Part shown: positions 1-8,490 of the stretch, piece after piece | How the letters are laid out: each line of letters starts with the position of its first letter | Numbering within the stretch: the first letter of the stretch is position 1 | Assembly: GCA_910577475.1 (NCBI GenBank) | Contig: CAJTLJ010000003.1 | Location: forward strand, 98,968 to 162,967 | Reading direction: 5' to 3' | DNA: 64,000 nt | Source: an uncultured Alistipes sp. | GTDB lineage: Bacteria > Bacteroidota > Bacteroidia > Bacteroidales > Rikenellaceae | Program-made: the position numbers and the translations under genes | Notes under the pieces: model-generated | What the model was told of the DNA's origin: nothing | Databases searched by the model: none | Seen by the model: the letters and a program-made list of their open reading frames with translations, nothing else

Positions 1-1318
1 CCAGATCAGCGATTTCAACGAGATGGTGCTGCAACGCGACAAGTTGCTCTCCGAAGGTTCGGTCAACAACCCCACCGTGCAGAGCCTGAACAACGCCCTG
101 AAGGCGAGCCGGAATTCGATCATCGCCTCGCTCGACTCCCACATCCGGGCCCTCCAGATCCAGTCGGAGGCCCTGCGAAAGGAGGAGCGCTACGCCAACT
201 CCCGCATCCAGAACGCCTCGGCCCAGGAGAAGGAGATTCTGAGCAGCATCCGTCAGCAGAAGGTGAAGGAGGAGCTCTATCTCTACCTGCTCCAGAAGCG
301 CGAGGAGAACGAGCTGGCCCTCGAGGTGGTGGAGCCCAACGCCCGCATCATCGACGAAGCCTACGGCTCCCAGATTCCCATCTACCCCAAGCCGGTCATG
401 ATTCTGATCGTGGCCTTCATCTTCGGCGTGGGCATCCCCTTCGCCATCATCTACCTGCTGGAGGTGCTCGACACGACGATCCGCGGACGCAAGGATATCG
501 AAAAGTACGTGAACATCCCCTTCCTGGGCGAGATTCCCCAGCATGTCGGTGCCACGAACCGCGGCATCGTCGTGCGCGAAAACGGACGCGACCCCGTTTC
601 GGAGGCGTTCCGCATTCTGCGCACCAACATGAACTTCATGAACGTGAACCAAACCGGCGAACAGAAGGTCGTCATGATCACCTCGTCCAACGCGCACGCC
701 GGCAAGACCTTCGTATCGACCAACCTGGCCCTCACACTGGCGCTGGCCGGCAAGAAGGTCTTGCTGGTCGACATCGACCTGCGCCGCCGCTCGCTCTCGA
801 AAGTGATGGGCCACGGCAAGGACACGAAGGGGATCACCTCCTACCTGAGCGGCGCGACCAAAAACATCGACGACGTAATCCAGAGCACGTCGCTCCATCC
901 GAATCTCGACGTGCTCTATGCCGGCGTGCAGCCGCCCAACCCGGCGGAGATGCTGCTCTCCGAACAGCTGGACCGTCTCGTCCGGGAGCTGCGTGAAAAA
1001 TACGACTACATCCTGCTGGACAGCGTACCGGCCATGGTCGTCGCCGATGCCTTGATTATCGACCGGCTCTGCGACCTGACGCTCTACGTGGTCCGCGAAG
1101 GCCTGCTCGACCGCCGGCAGCTGCCCGACATCGAGCGGCTGTTCCGGGAGAAGAAGTTCCGTAACATGAGTCTGGTGCTCAACGGCACGACCTTCAAACG
1201 CACGGGTTACGGCTACGGATACGGTTACGGCTACAGCTACGGCATCAACGACCAGAACCCGCAGCTTCAGAAGCCGTTCATCGCCCGCCTGAAAGATTGG
1301 TTCATCAAATCCCGATAG
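1..1318 (+). CDS. Polysaccharide export tyrosine autokinase (Wzc/CpsD type), 5' partial
   Basis: Inner-membrane tyrosine autokinase that controls polymer length and export of capsule or exopolysaccharide. The frame is open to the left window edge, so the N-terminal chain-length domain is mostly missing. Seen in order: a coiled, Gln/Glu-rich periplasmic stretch, a transmembrane segment (about 398-470), then a BY-kinase domain with the Walker A-like SSNAHAGKT (about 680-710), Walker A' VLLVDIDLRR and Walker B-like ILLDSVPAM. The C-terminus carries five Gly-Tyr repeats plus Ser-Tyr, the expected autophosphorylation cluster. Roughly 440 codons are visible, against about 800 for complete members. 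Six bases separate it from the next gene, so the two are probably co-transcribed. Confidence 0.93.
   Translation, partial: QISDFNEMVLQRDKLLSEGSVNNPTVQSLNNALKASRNSIIASLDSHIRALQIQSEALRKEERYANSRIQNASAQEKEILSSIRQQKVKEELYLYLLQKREENELALEVVEPNARIIDEAYGSQIPIYPKPVMILIVAFIFGVGIPFAIIYLLEVLDTTIRGRKDIEKYVNIPFLGEIPQHVGATNRGIVVRENGRDPVSEAFRILRTNMNFMNVNQTGEQKVVMITSSNAHAGKTFVSTNLALTLALAGKKVLLVDIDLRRRSLSKVMGHGKDTKGITSYLSGATKNIDDVIQSTSLHPNLDVLYAGVQPPNPAEMLLSEQLDRLVRELREKYDYILLDSVPAMVVADALIIDRLCDLTLYVVREGLLDRRQLPDIERLFREKKFRNMSLVLNGTTFKRTGYGYGYGYGYSYGINDQNPQLQKPFIARLKDWFIKSR
1205..1243 (+). repeat. Hexanucleotide (Gly-Tyr) repeat in the kinase tail
   Basis: Five GGN-TAC units followed by AGC-TAC-GGC encode the tyrosine-rich tail. 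Third positions vary, so the repeat is imperfect at DNA level, but copy number could still change in steps of two residues without a frameshift. Confidence 0.8.
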
Positions 1319-1324
1319 ATCGTC

Positions 1325-1717
1325 ATGGCAATCAGCGGAGCAGTCATAGCAATCGATTTCGACGGCACGGTCGTGACGCACGAGTACCCGAACATCGGAG
1401 AGGACGCCGGAGCCACGGAGGTCCTGAAGGAGTTGGTTCGCAATCGCAACAAACTGATCCTATACACCATGCGGAGCGGGAAATTGCTGGACGCAGCCAA
1501 AAGCTGGTTCGCGGAGCGGAAAATTCCGCTGTTCGCCGTCAATGCGAACCCCGAGCAGGGCAGATGGACCGAGTCGCCGAAGGTCTATGCCGATCTCTAT
1601 ATCGACGACTGCAACTTGGGCTGTCCGATCAAGATCGTCGACGGCTGTTCGCGCCCCGTCGCCGACTGGGTGAAGATCCGGGAGCAGCTCGTCCGCGACG
1701 GCTATCTGGACGAGTAG
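1325..1717 (+). CDS. Small HAD-fold phosphatase-like protein (BT0820 type)
   Basis: A 130-residue HAD-superfamily protein. HAD motif I is visible as AIDFDGTVV near residue 10, with nucleophile and general-acid Asp. A Thr in LYTMRSG fits motif II and YIDDCNLG near residue 97 fits the Mg-binding acidic motif. It has no cap domain, consistent with small soluble phosphatases; BT0820-like proteins are the closest family I recall. The substrate cannot be read from sequence. It follows the tyrosine kinase by 6 bases and is followed by a strong hairpin, so it is the last gene of that transcript. A role in polysaccharide synthesis would rest on position only. Confidence 0.75.
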   Translation: MAISGAVIAIDFDGTVVTHEYPNIGEDAGATEVLKELVRNRNKLILYTMRSGKLLDAAKSWFAERKIPLFAVNANPEQGRWTESPKVYADLYIDDCNLGCPIKIVDGCSRPVADWVKIREQLVRDGYLDE

Positions 1718-1733
1718 CGACGATACTTGCATA

Positions 1734-1772
1734 AACGACGATCCGCCCTTTCATAGGGCGGATCGTCGTTTT
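1734..1772 (+). terminator. Rho-independent terminator, perfect 16-bp stem
   Basis: Arms 1734-1749 and 1755-1770 are perfectly complementary around a 5-base loop, and the plus strand ends in TTTT. It closes the kinase/HAD transcript and lies between convergent genes. Confidence 0.88.
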
Positions 1773-1813
1773 GCGTACAGAAGCGAAGGGAAAAAACCGA
1801 AAGCCGGGGCACC

Positions 1814-2014
1814 CTACTCGCTCTCTTCGAGTTGGAAAATCGTCTCGACCGGCTTGCGGAAAAGACGGGCTATTTTCAGCGCCAGCACCGTGGAGGGGAT
1901 GAACCGTCCGTTTTCGATAGCGTGAATCGTCTGGCGGCTCACCCCTATCACCTCGGCCAGCTGCTGCTGCGTCATGCGGAGCTCCGCCCGTTCGACCCGG
2001 ATTCTATTCTTCAT
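1814..2014 (-). CDS. XRE/Cro-CI family transcriptional regulator, 66 aa
   Basis: A minimal single-domain helix-turn-helix protein. The HTH runs from about residue 12 to 40, with the recognition-helix pattern TQQQLAEVIGVSRQTIHAIE, then a short dimerization tail. Such proteins in Bacteroidota and Firmicutes (YozG type) usually sit beside a small membrane protein. Here its start overlaps the 3' end of the upstream membrane-protein gene by 11 bases, so translation is probably coupled. The palindrome in the shared promoter (2528-2551) is the likely binding site, giving autoregulation. Confidence 0.9.
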   Translation of the reverse strand: MKNRIRVERAELRMTQQQLAEVIGVSRQTIHAIENGRFIPSTVLALKIARLFRKPVETIFQLEESE

Positions 2015-2465
2015 CGCCCGCCTCCTTTCGGATTCGCCTCAACATCAGACGCTGGATAAGCAGAAAAATCAGCGGCAGAGCGACCAGATTCGCCACCATG
2101 ACCTCCAGATAGGCAAGGTCGTAAACCGTCAGGGCGATGACGACCATCGAGACGATCTGCACGTAAAGCGCCGTCAGGAGCGCGTTCAGCCTCAGACGGG
2201 AGATCATCTCGTCCTCGATCCGCTCCCGCGAGCAGGCGACGAAGAGGGCACCCGTCCAGATACCGATCAGGGCGATGTTGTGGAAAATACGGTCGGCCGT
2301 CTCCGTGTGGAGCAGCTTTCCGGCCCGACTCCCCTCCGGGCAGAGCCAGTCGGGCAGGCCGGCGAATCCGTCGAACCACATCGCCAGCCCGAGCAGGGCG
2401 GCCGGAATCAAAATCGCCCACCCGACCCTCTTGAAGCCGAAGGGCAGCAACCAATCTCTTTTCAT
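2004..2465 (-). CDS. Four-helix membrane protein paired with XRE regulator
   Basis: A 153-residue integral membrane protein with about four hydrophobic segments (residues about 15-33, 62-80, 97-113 and 120-137) and a basic Arg/Lys-rich C-terminus ending in acidic residues. No enzyme motif is visible and I do not recognise a named family. It is the first gene of a two-gene unit with the XRE regulator. The arrangement resembles regulator/DUF membrane pairs that are common in Bacteroidota, where the membrane partner may modulate the regulator. That role is an inference. Confidence 0.75.
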   Translation of the reverse strand: MKRDWLLPFGFKRVGWAILIPAALLGLAMWFDGFAGLPDWLCPEGSRAGKLLHTETADRIFHNIALIGIWTGALFVACSRERIEDEMISRLRLNALLTALYVQIVSMVVIALTVYDLAYLEVMVANLVALPLIFLLIQRLMLRRIRKEAGDEE

Positions 2466-2527
2466 AACCTCTCATTTTTTCGTTCGTGCAATCCGCAGAT
2501 GTGGCCATTCATCCGGATTGCTACCGC

Positions 2528-2551
2528 AAATGTAAAATATAATTTACATTT
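2528..2551 (-). promoter_or_regulatory. Inverted-repeat operator in promoter of membrane protein/XRE pair
   Basis: A perfect 9-6-9 inverted repeat, AAATGTAAA-N6-TTTACATTT, about 63 bases upstream of the membrane-protein start. It is the only AT-rich stretch in this gap and overlaps a candidate minus-strand promoter. A palindrome of this size fits a dimeric XRE repressor. Confidence 0.6.
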
Positions 2552-2578
2552 TTGCAAGTATTCGCGACAATAAAGAGC

Positions 2579-2616
2579 AAAAAAGAGGCTGTCGAATCAG
2601 TTCGGACAGCCTCTTT
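2579..2616 (-). terminator. Rho-independent terminator of the nucleotidyltransferase gene
   Basis: Arms 2582-2593 and 2605-2616 form a 12-bp stem. On the minus strand it is followed by six T residues (A-run 2579-2584). Confidence 0.85.
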
Positions 2617-2636
2617 CATTCGACGATGGAGAGCAA

Positions 2637-3548
2637 CTATTTCCAGAGGTTCTCGGGATAGGCTCCGGAGGCGATCAAATCGTGGATTCGCTTCACGAGG
2701 GGCTCCCGGTCAGCCTTGTAGGTCACGCCGAACCACTGGGCCGAAGAGCGCAGGACGCGCAGCGTCGAGGTACCCTCATGAATGAGTTTGTTCACCACCG
2801 AAGGCATGTAACACTCCGACTTGAGCTCGCGGCCGTGCTCCTGGAGGAAGGTGCGGAAATACTCCTCCGCATGCGCGAAGTAATCGGGGGTAAAACCGAA
2901 CAGATTCATCGAAACGGGGGTATCCTCGGCCAGCTCCTCGTCGGCCCCGCCGTCGTGGTAAACGATCCGTCCGTCGGCAATACGCTCGATCTGCGTCCGC
3001 TCGACCATACTCTCCAGCAGGCCCTCGGGCGACACCGTGCAGACGCCGCGCGATACGGTTCCGTTCTCCGAGAGGGTCTTGCTCAGCTCGTAGGCCACCA
3101 TGCAGTAGTCGTTCTCCGACTCCCCGAGCTTCGAGAGGTAGTCGCCGATCACCCGATAGGCGTCGGCTCCGTAGAAGTCGTCGGCATTGATGACGGCGAA
3201 GGGCTCGTGAATCACCGGAGCGGCCATCATCAGGGCGTGGTTCGTACCCCACGGCTTCTCGCGGCCCTCGGGCACGGTAAACCCTTCGGGCAGATTGCCG
3301 AGCTCCTGATAGACGAACTCCACCTCGATCCTGCCGCCGAAGCGCTCGGCCGAGAAGACCTCGCGGAACTCCGCAGCGAAACTCTCGCGGATAACGAAAA
3401 CCACCTTGCCGAAACCGGCGCGGATCGCATCATAAATCGAATAGTCGATGATGGCCTCGCGGTTGGGCCCCACGCCGTCCATCTGTTTCAACGCTCCGTA
3501 GCGCGAGCCCATACCGGCCGCCAATACCAATAATGTAGGCTTAACCAT
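2637..3548 (-). CDS. Sugar-phosphate nucleotidyltransferase family protein
   Basis: A 303-residue NTP-transferase-fold protein. The N-terminus carries LLVLAAGMGSRYGALKQ, the nucleotide-binding loop of GlmU/RmlA/ManC-type enzymes, and INADDFYG near residue 120 is the metal-binding Asp motif. The family joins a nucleoside triphosphate to a sugar 1-phosphate. The specific sugar cannot be told, and members of this clade are often annotated only as nucleotidyltransferase. It is monocistronic, with its own -7 box (3595-3602) and terminator. Confidence 0.85.
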   Translation of the reverse strand: MVKPTLLVLAAGMGSRYGALKQMDGVGPNREAIIDYSIYDAIRAGFGKVVFVIRESFAAEFREVFSAERFGGRIEVEFVYQELGNLPEGFTVPEGREKPWGTNHALMMAAPVIHEPFAVINADDFYGADAYRVIGDYLSKLGESENDYCMVAYELSKTLSENGTVSRGVCTVSPEGLLESMVERTQIERIADGRIVYHDGGADEELAEDTPVSMNLFGFTPDYFAHAEEYFRTFLQEHGRELKSECYMPSVVNKLIHEGTSTLRVLRSSAQWFGVTYKADREPLVKRIHDLIASGAYPENLWK

Positions 3549-3594
3549 AATGTTCTGAATTTACAGTTTTTTCATTTTCAAGAGAATGCGCCGG

Positions 3595-3602
3595 CAAAGG
3601 TA
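3595..3602 (-). promoter_or_regulatory. -7 box TACCTTTG upstream of nucleotidyltransferase
   Basis: Minus-strand match to TAnnTTTG, 46 bases before the start codon. A TTGA lies 19 bases further upstream where TTTG is expected, so the -33 box is only partial. Confidence 0.6.
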
Positions 3603-3644
3603 AAAATTTAACCCCGAAATATCAAGTTTTCAGCCAATTTTGGT

Positions 3645-3652
3645 TACCTTTG
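3645..3652 (+). promoter_or_regulatory. -7 box TACCTTTG of the M23-dxr-rseP-radA operon
   Basis: Plus-strand match to TAnnTTTG, 45 bases before the first gene. No good -33 TTTG is at 19-20 bp. It is divergent from the nucleotidyltransferase promoter. Confidence 0.6.
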
Positions 3653-3697
3653 TATGTTTATTGATCCGCGGAGAACGGATCCCGAACGGAGCGAGTT

Positions 3698-4564
3698 ATG
3701 AAATTGCTGGAAAAGACGGCCCATTGGTGGCGGGAATTGTTTCGCAGGCGGCGATTGAGCCTGCGGAACGCAATCGACGAACAGGAGGAGTGGTACATGC
3801 ACATCTCTCCGGCCGGTGTCGCATCGGCTTTCGTCGCCCTGCTTCTCGTACTCTTCATCCTGATTCTCGTGCTGGCAGCCTACACGCCCGTCCTGGAGTT
3901 CCTGCCGGGTTACCGGACCGAGGCAGCCCGGTCACGCGAAAACATGATCGCCAACATCATGCGGCTCGACTCGATGGAGCGCATGATGAACGACATGCTC
4001 ACCTACAACGAAAACATCTCCCTCGTGCTGGAGGGGCGCTCCCCCGTGGTGAGCGCCGTCGGTTCGAGCGACAGCACGAAGGTGGACAAGAGCCTGGTGC
4101 GGCCCAACGCCGCCGACTCGGCCCTGCGGGCCCAGATGGAGGGCGAAGGGATCTACTCGCTGGGACAGAACGCCTCGTCGCGCCGGTCGGTGCGCGAAGC
4201 GATCGAGATGATTACGCCGGTCGAAGGGATCGTGTTCCAGCACTTCGACGCCCGGCAGCAGATCTACGGCATCAAGATCACGACCGCAGCCCAGGCCGAA
4301 GTCGCAGCCGTCGAAGGGGGCACGGTGATTCTCTCCGTATGGTCGCCCGAAAACGGCCATATCGTCCAGATCCAGCACGCCGGCAACCTGCTCTCGGTCT
4401 ACCGCAACCTCTCCCGTTCGAACGTCGCGCCCGGACAGCGGGTTCGGGCCGGCGAACTGATCGGCGCCACGGCCGACAACAGCCGCACGGAGAACAAACC
4501 TTTCGAATTCGAACTCTGGAGCGATGGCAAGGCGGTCGATCCGGAGGCCTATATCGTCTTTTAA
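3698..4564 (+). CDS. M23/LytM-like periplasmic protein, zinc ligands degenerate
   Basis: A 288-residue membrane-anchored protein with a basic cytoplasmic N-terminus, one transmembrane helix (about residues 47-68), a coiled linker, and a C-terminal LytM/M23-type beta domain (about 193-285). Active M23 peptidases use HxxxD and HxH zinc motifs. Here the first site reads QQIYGIKI and the last reads KPFEFELW, so the ligating His residues are gone. It is therefore probably a non-catalytic partner or activator of murein hydrolases, as with EnvC/NlpD-type LytM proteins. First gene of the operon with dxr 6 bases downstream. The start agrees with a -7 box 45 bases upstream. Confidence 0.8.
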   Translation: MKLLEKTAHWWRELFRRRRLSLRNAIDEQEEWYMHISPAGVASAFVALLLVLFILILVLAAYTPVLEFLPGYRTEAARSRENMIANIMRLDSMERMMNDMLTYNENISLVLEGRSPVVSAVGSSDSTKVDKSLVRPNAADSALRAQMEGEGIYSLGQNASSRRSVREAIEMITPVEGIVFQHFDARQQIYGIKITTAAQAEVAAVEGGTVILSVWSPENGHIVQIQHAGNLLSVYRNLSRSNVAPGQRVRAGELIGATADNSRTENKPFEFELWSDGKAVDPEAYIVF

Positions 4565-4570
4565 CGAACC

Positions 4571-5722
4571 ATGAAAGAGAATCTCGTTCTGTTGGGTTCC
4601 ACCGGCTCTATCGGTGAGCAGACCCTCGACATCGTGCGGGAGAATCCCGACCGTTTCGAAATAACCACCCTCACCGCCCGGTCCAACTGGCAGCGGCTGG
4701 CCGAACAGGCGCGCGAATTCGGCGCCGACAGCGTCGTCATCGCCGACGAACGCTTCTACGAACCGCTGAAAGAGACCTTGAAGAGGGAGCCCGTGAAGGT
4801 CTACGCCGGCGCAGAGGCCGTCGAACAGTGCTGCGAGAACGGCTCCGTCCATACGGTCGTCAACGCCCTGGTGGGATACGCCGGCCTGCACCCCACGGTG
4901 GCCGCCCTGAAGACGGGCAAGAAGCTGGCGCTGGCAAACAAGGAGTCGCTCGTCGTGGGCGGCGACTACGTCATGCGGCTTTCGCGCGAGAAGGAGGCCC
5001 CCATTCTGCCGATAGACTCGGAACACTCGGCCATCTTCCAGTGTCTGATGGGGGAACACGCCCCGATCCGGCGGCTGATCGTCACCTGCTCGGGCGGAGC
5101 GCTGCGCGACCTGCCCCGCGAGGCGATGGCGGACGTCACGCCCGAACAGGCGCTCCGCCACCCGCAGTGGCACATGGGCGCGAAGATCACCATCGACTCC
5201 GCGACGCTCGTAAACAAGGGCTTCGAGGTGATCGAGGCCCACTGGCTGTTCGGCGTCGGGGCCGACCGGATCTCGGTGATCGTCCACCCGCAGTCGATCG
5301 TCCACTCGATGGTCGAGTTCGAGGACGGCGCCATCAAGGCCCAGCTGGGCACTCCGGACATGCGCATGCCGATCAGCCTGGCCCTGCTCTTTCCGCAGCG
5401 GGCCCACCGCCCCTCGGAGCGCTTCTCCTTCACCGACCACCCTGCCCTGACCTTCGCGGAGGTCGACCGGGAGAAGTTCCCGGCGCTCGACATCGCCTAC
5501 GACTGCCTGCGTCGCGGCGGCACGGCGGCCTGCACCATGAACGGCGCGAACGAGGTGGCCGTAGCCGCCTTCCTCAGCCGCCGCTGCCGCTACCCCGACA
5601 TCGTGGGGGCCATTCGGCACGCCCTGGAACACGCCTCCTGGTGCGCCTCGCCCGATCTGGACGACTACGCCGCCGCCGACTGCGAAGCACGGGCACTGGC
5701 CGGCGAATTCCTTCACCTGTAA
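4571..5722 (+). CDS. dxr: 1-deoxy-D-xylulose 5-phosphate reductoisomerase
   Basis: Second enzyme of the MEP isoprenoid pathway: converts DXP to 2-C-methyl-D-erythritol 4-phosphate with NADPH. The N-terminal Rossmann motif LLGSTGSIGEQTLDIV is at residues 6-21. LANKESLV and the catalytic-loop motif PIDSEHSAIFQCL follow, with the Dxr C-terminal helical domain after. At 383 residues it has normal length. It sits between the degenerate M23 gene (6 bases) and rseP (12 bases). Confidence 0.97.
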   Translation: MKENLVLLGSTGSIGEQTLDIVRENPDRFEITTLTARSNWQRLAEQAREFGADSVVIADERFYEPLKETLKREPVKVYAGAEAVEQCCENGSVHTVVNALVGYAGLHPTVAALKTGKKLALANKESLVVGGDYVMRLSREKEAPILPIDSEHSAIFQCLMGEHAPIRRLIVTCSGGALRDLPREAMADVTPEQALRHPQWHMGAKITIDSATLVNKGFEVIEAHWLFGVGADRISVIVHPQSIVHSMVEFEDGAIKAQLGTPDMRMPISLALLFPQRAHRPSERFSFTDHPALTFAEVDREKFPALDIAYDCLRRGGTAACTMNGANEVAVAAFLSRRCRYPDIVGAIRHALEHASWCASPDLDDYAAADCEARALAGEFLHL

Positions 5723-5734
5723 TTACCTGCACAC

Positions 5735-7063
5735 ATGGATATCCTAATCAAAGTTCTGCAACTCTTTCTCTGTTTCACCCTGCTGGTCGGCCTGCACGAG
5801 CTGGGCCACTTTCTGATGGCCCGCGCATTCGGAATCCGCGTCGAGAAGTTCTACATCTTCTTCGACCCCTGGTTCTCGCTCTTCAAGTTCAGGCACAAGC
5901 AGACCGAATACGGCATCGGCTGGCTCCCATTGGGCGGCTACGTCAAGATCGCCGGCATGATCGACGAGTCGATGGACACCGAGCAGATGAAGCAGCCGGT
6001 CAAGCCCGACGAGTTCCGCGCCAAGCCGGCCTGGCAGCGTTTTCTGGTGATGATCGCCGGCGTGGTGATGAACATCCTGCTGGCGCTGGTCATCTATACG
6101 GGCGTCTGCTACGTCTGGGGCGACACCTACTTCTCGAACGACGACGCCCGCTGGGGCTACAACTTCAACGACCGCGCCCACGCCCTGGGATTCGAGGACG
6201 GCGACCGGATCGTTACGATAGACGACCAGCGAATCGACAACGCAGGCTCCATCCCCACCCTGCTGCTCATCACGGACAAGGACCGAGAGGTGGTGATCGA
6301 GCGGAACGGCGAACGCCGCACCCTGATCCTGCCGCTCGAGGAGCTGATCGCCCTGCGCCGGTCGGGCGACATGAACGATTTCCAGACCCTCGTCCACCCC
6401 TTCCTGATCGACAGCATAGCGGCCCCCGCCGCGGCCGAAGCCGGCCTGCGGCGCGGCGACCGGATCGTCGCGCTCGACGGCGAACGGCTGAACGACTTCT
6501 CCGCCTACCCCGGGCGGCTGGCCGCCCGCAAGGGCTCCGTGGCCCGGCTGACTGTCGAGCGGACGGGCGAAGAGATCGAACTCGCAATACCGGTCGACAC
6601 GGCGGGCCGTCTCGGCGTATTTACGGCCGACCCGTCGAAGGTCTACCCGCTCCGCACCCACCACTACACGCTGCTGGAATCCATTCCGGCCGGTGTCAAG
6701 CGGTGCGGCCGCGTCATCGCCTCCTACTGGGAGCAGCTGAAACTGATCGTACAGCCCCGCACCAAAATGTACGAGGAGCTGGGCGGCTTCATCGCCATCG
6801 GCAGCATCTTCCCTTCGGAGTGGAACTGGCACGACTTCTGGCTCAAGACCGCCTTTCTGTCGATTATCCTGGCCGTGATGAACATCCTCCCCATTCCGGG
6901 TCTCGACGGCGGCCACGCCCTCTTCACCCTCTGGGAGATCATCACCGGACGCAAGCTGAGCGACAAGTTCCTCGAAGCGGCGCAATACGTCGGGCTGGCT
7001 ATCATTCTGGTGCTGCTGCTCTACGCCAACGGCAACGACATCTACCGGTTCTTCATCAAGTAG
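5735..7063 (+). CDS. rseP: RIP metalloprotease RseP (site-2 protease)
   Basis: Inner-membrane zinc metalloprotease that cuts transmembrane segments of anti-sigma factors and cleaved signal peptides. HELGH lies at residues 21-25 within the first transmembrane helix, and the second zinc-ligand motif NILPIPGLDGGH is near residue 388. Two PDZ-like domains lie between (about 140-200 and 225-290), followed by C-terminal helices. Length 442 is typical. An ECF sigma gene lies elsewhere in the window (62713-63297), but no anti-sigma partner is visible, so a link between them cannot be claimed. Confidence 0.96.
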   Translation: MDILIKVLQLFLCFTLLVGLHELGHFLMARAFGIRVEKFYIFFDPWFSLFKFRHKQTEYGIGWLPLGGYVKIAGMIDESMDTEQMKQPVKPDEFRAKPAWQRFLVMIAGVVMNILLALVIYTGVCYVWGDTYFSNDDARWGYNFNDRAHALGFEDGDRIVTIDDQRIDNAGSIPTLLLITDKDREVVIERNGERRTLILPLEELIALRRSGDMNDFQTLVHPFLIDSIAAPAAAEAGLRRGDRIVALDGERLNDFSAYPGRLAARKGSVARLTVERTGEEIELAIPVDTAGRLGVFTADPSKVYPLRTHHYTLLESIPAGVKRCGRVIASYWEQLKLIVQPRTKMYEELGGFIAIGSIFPSEWNWHDFWLKTAFLSIILAVMNILPIPGLDGGHALFTLWEIITGRKLSDKFLEAAQYVGLAIILVLLLYANGNDIYRFFIK

Positions 7064-7069
7064 CGGGCG

Positions 7070-8446
7070 ATGGCAAAGGTCAAGAAGGCATATTTCTGCA
7101 AGCACTGCGGATTCGAGGCCCCGAAGTGGCTGGGACGCTGCCCCTCGTGCGGCGAGTGGAACAGCTTCACCGAGGAGGTCATCGCCCGCGAGAGCGGCTC
7201 CGTGGCGTCCGCCATCGCCGGCTGCCTGCCCGCCACCCGTCCCGAACGGGTAAGCGACATCCGCAAAAGCGAGGTCCGGCGCATCGACGTGGGGAACCGG
7301 GAGGTGAACCGCGTGCTGGGCGGCGGACTGGTTCCCGGGTCGCTGATTCTGCTGGGCGGCGAGCCGGGCATCGGCAAGTCGACCCTTTCGCTTCAGATCG
7401 CTCTGGCCGCCAACGGCCTGAAAACCCTCTACGTCTCGGGCGAGGAGTCGGCCGAACAGATCAAGATGCGGGCCGACCGCATCGGCATCGGAAACGAGGA
7501 GTGTCTGATCTACACCGAGACGCTGCTGGAGAACATCGTAACGCAGATCCGCGAACAGCAGCCCGACCTGGTGGTGATCGACTCCATCCAGACCATCTAC
7601 ACCGATCTGATCGAGTCCTCGGCCGGCAGCGTGTCGCAGATCCGCGAGTGTGCCGCCACCCTGCTCAAGTATGCCAAGACCACCGGCACGTCGATCTTCA
7701 TCATCGGCCACATCACCAAGGACGGCACCATCGCCGGACCGAAGATTCTGGAGCACATCGTCGATGTCGTCCTCCAGTTCGAGGGCGACAGCAACAACAT
7801 CTACCGCATCCTGCGCGGCATCAAGAACCGCTTCGGCGCCACCTACGAGATCGGCGTGTTCGAGATGCACGAAGAGGGGCTGCGCGAGGTGGACAACCCC
7901 TCCGAGATCCTGATGTCGCACTACGACGAACCCCTGAGCGGAATCGCCGTGGGGGCCTCGGTCGACGGCATACGCCCCTACCTGATCGAGGTGCAGGCAC
8001 TGGTCGGATCGGCCGCTTACGGTACGCCGCAGCGCTCGGCGACGGGCTACGACTCGCGCCGCATGAACATGCTGCTGGCCGTGCTGGAGAAGCGCGTGGG
8101 GATGAAGATGTTCCAGAAGGATGTCTTTCTGAACTTCGCCGGCGGATTCAAGATCGCCGACACGGGGCTCGACCTGGCCGTCGTCGCCGCCGTCATCTCC
8201 TCCTACTACGACCGGCCCCTTCGCGAGGGGGTCTGCTGCGCGGGCGAGATGGGGCTGTCGGGCGAGATTCGCCCCGCACCCCGCACCGAACAGCGGATCG
8301 GCGAGGCGGCACGTCACGGCTTCAAACGGATCGTGGTCTCCGGATTTCTGGGCGACAACATCCGGGCGCCGCGGGGAATCGAAGTCGTCCGCATCCACCG
8401 GATCGACCAATTGCCGCGCGCACTTTTCTCCGACGATACGGTCTGA
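7070..8446 (+). CDS. radA: DNA repair protein RadA
   Basis: RecA-like ATPase that promotes branch migration during homologous recombination. Its N-terminal zinc finger has Cys at residues 10, 13, 24 and 27. Walker A GGEPGIGKST is near residue 97, the RadA-specific KNRFG motif near residue 252, and a Lon-like C-terminal domain follows. Length 458 is standard. The gene starts 6 bases after rseP, so it belongs to the same transcript. Confidence 0.97.
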   Translation: MAKVKKAYFCKHCGFEAPKWLGRCPSCGEWNSFTEEVIARESGSVASAIAGCLPATRPERVSDIRKSEVRRIDVGNREVNRVLGGGLVPGSLILLGGEPGIGKSTLSLQIALAANGLKTLYVSGEESAEQIKMRADRIGIGNEECLIYTETLLENIVTQIREQQPDLVVIDSIQTIYTDLIESSAGSVSQIRECAATLLKYAKTTGTSIFIIGHITKDGTIAGPKILEHIVDVVLQFEGDSNNIYRILRGIKNRFGATYEIGVFEMHEEGLREVDNPSEILMSHYDEPLSGIAVGASVDGIRPYLIEVQALVGSAAYGTPQRSATGYDSRRMNMLLAVLEKRVGMKMFQKDVFLNFAGGFKIADTGLDLAVVAAVISSYYDRPLREGVCCAGEMGLSGEIRPAPRTEQRIGEAARHGFKRIVVSGFLGDNIRAPRGIEVVRIHRIDQLPRALFSDDTV

Positions 8447-8490
8447 ACGGCAAATTTGTTGCATGGGAGAACCGGTAAAACACCTGTCCT

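Noticed and set aside
4828..8478. 1216-codon Arg/Pro-rich plus-strand frame over dxr-rseP-radA
   Set aside because: Out of frame with three well-supported genes; composition typical of a +1 shadow.
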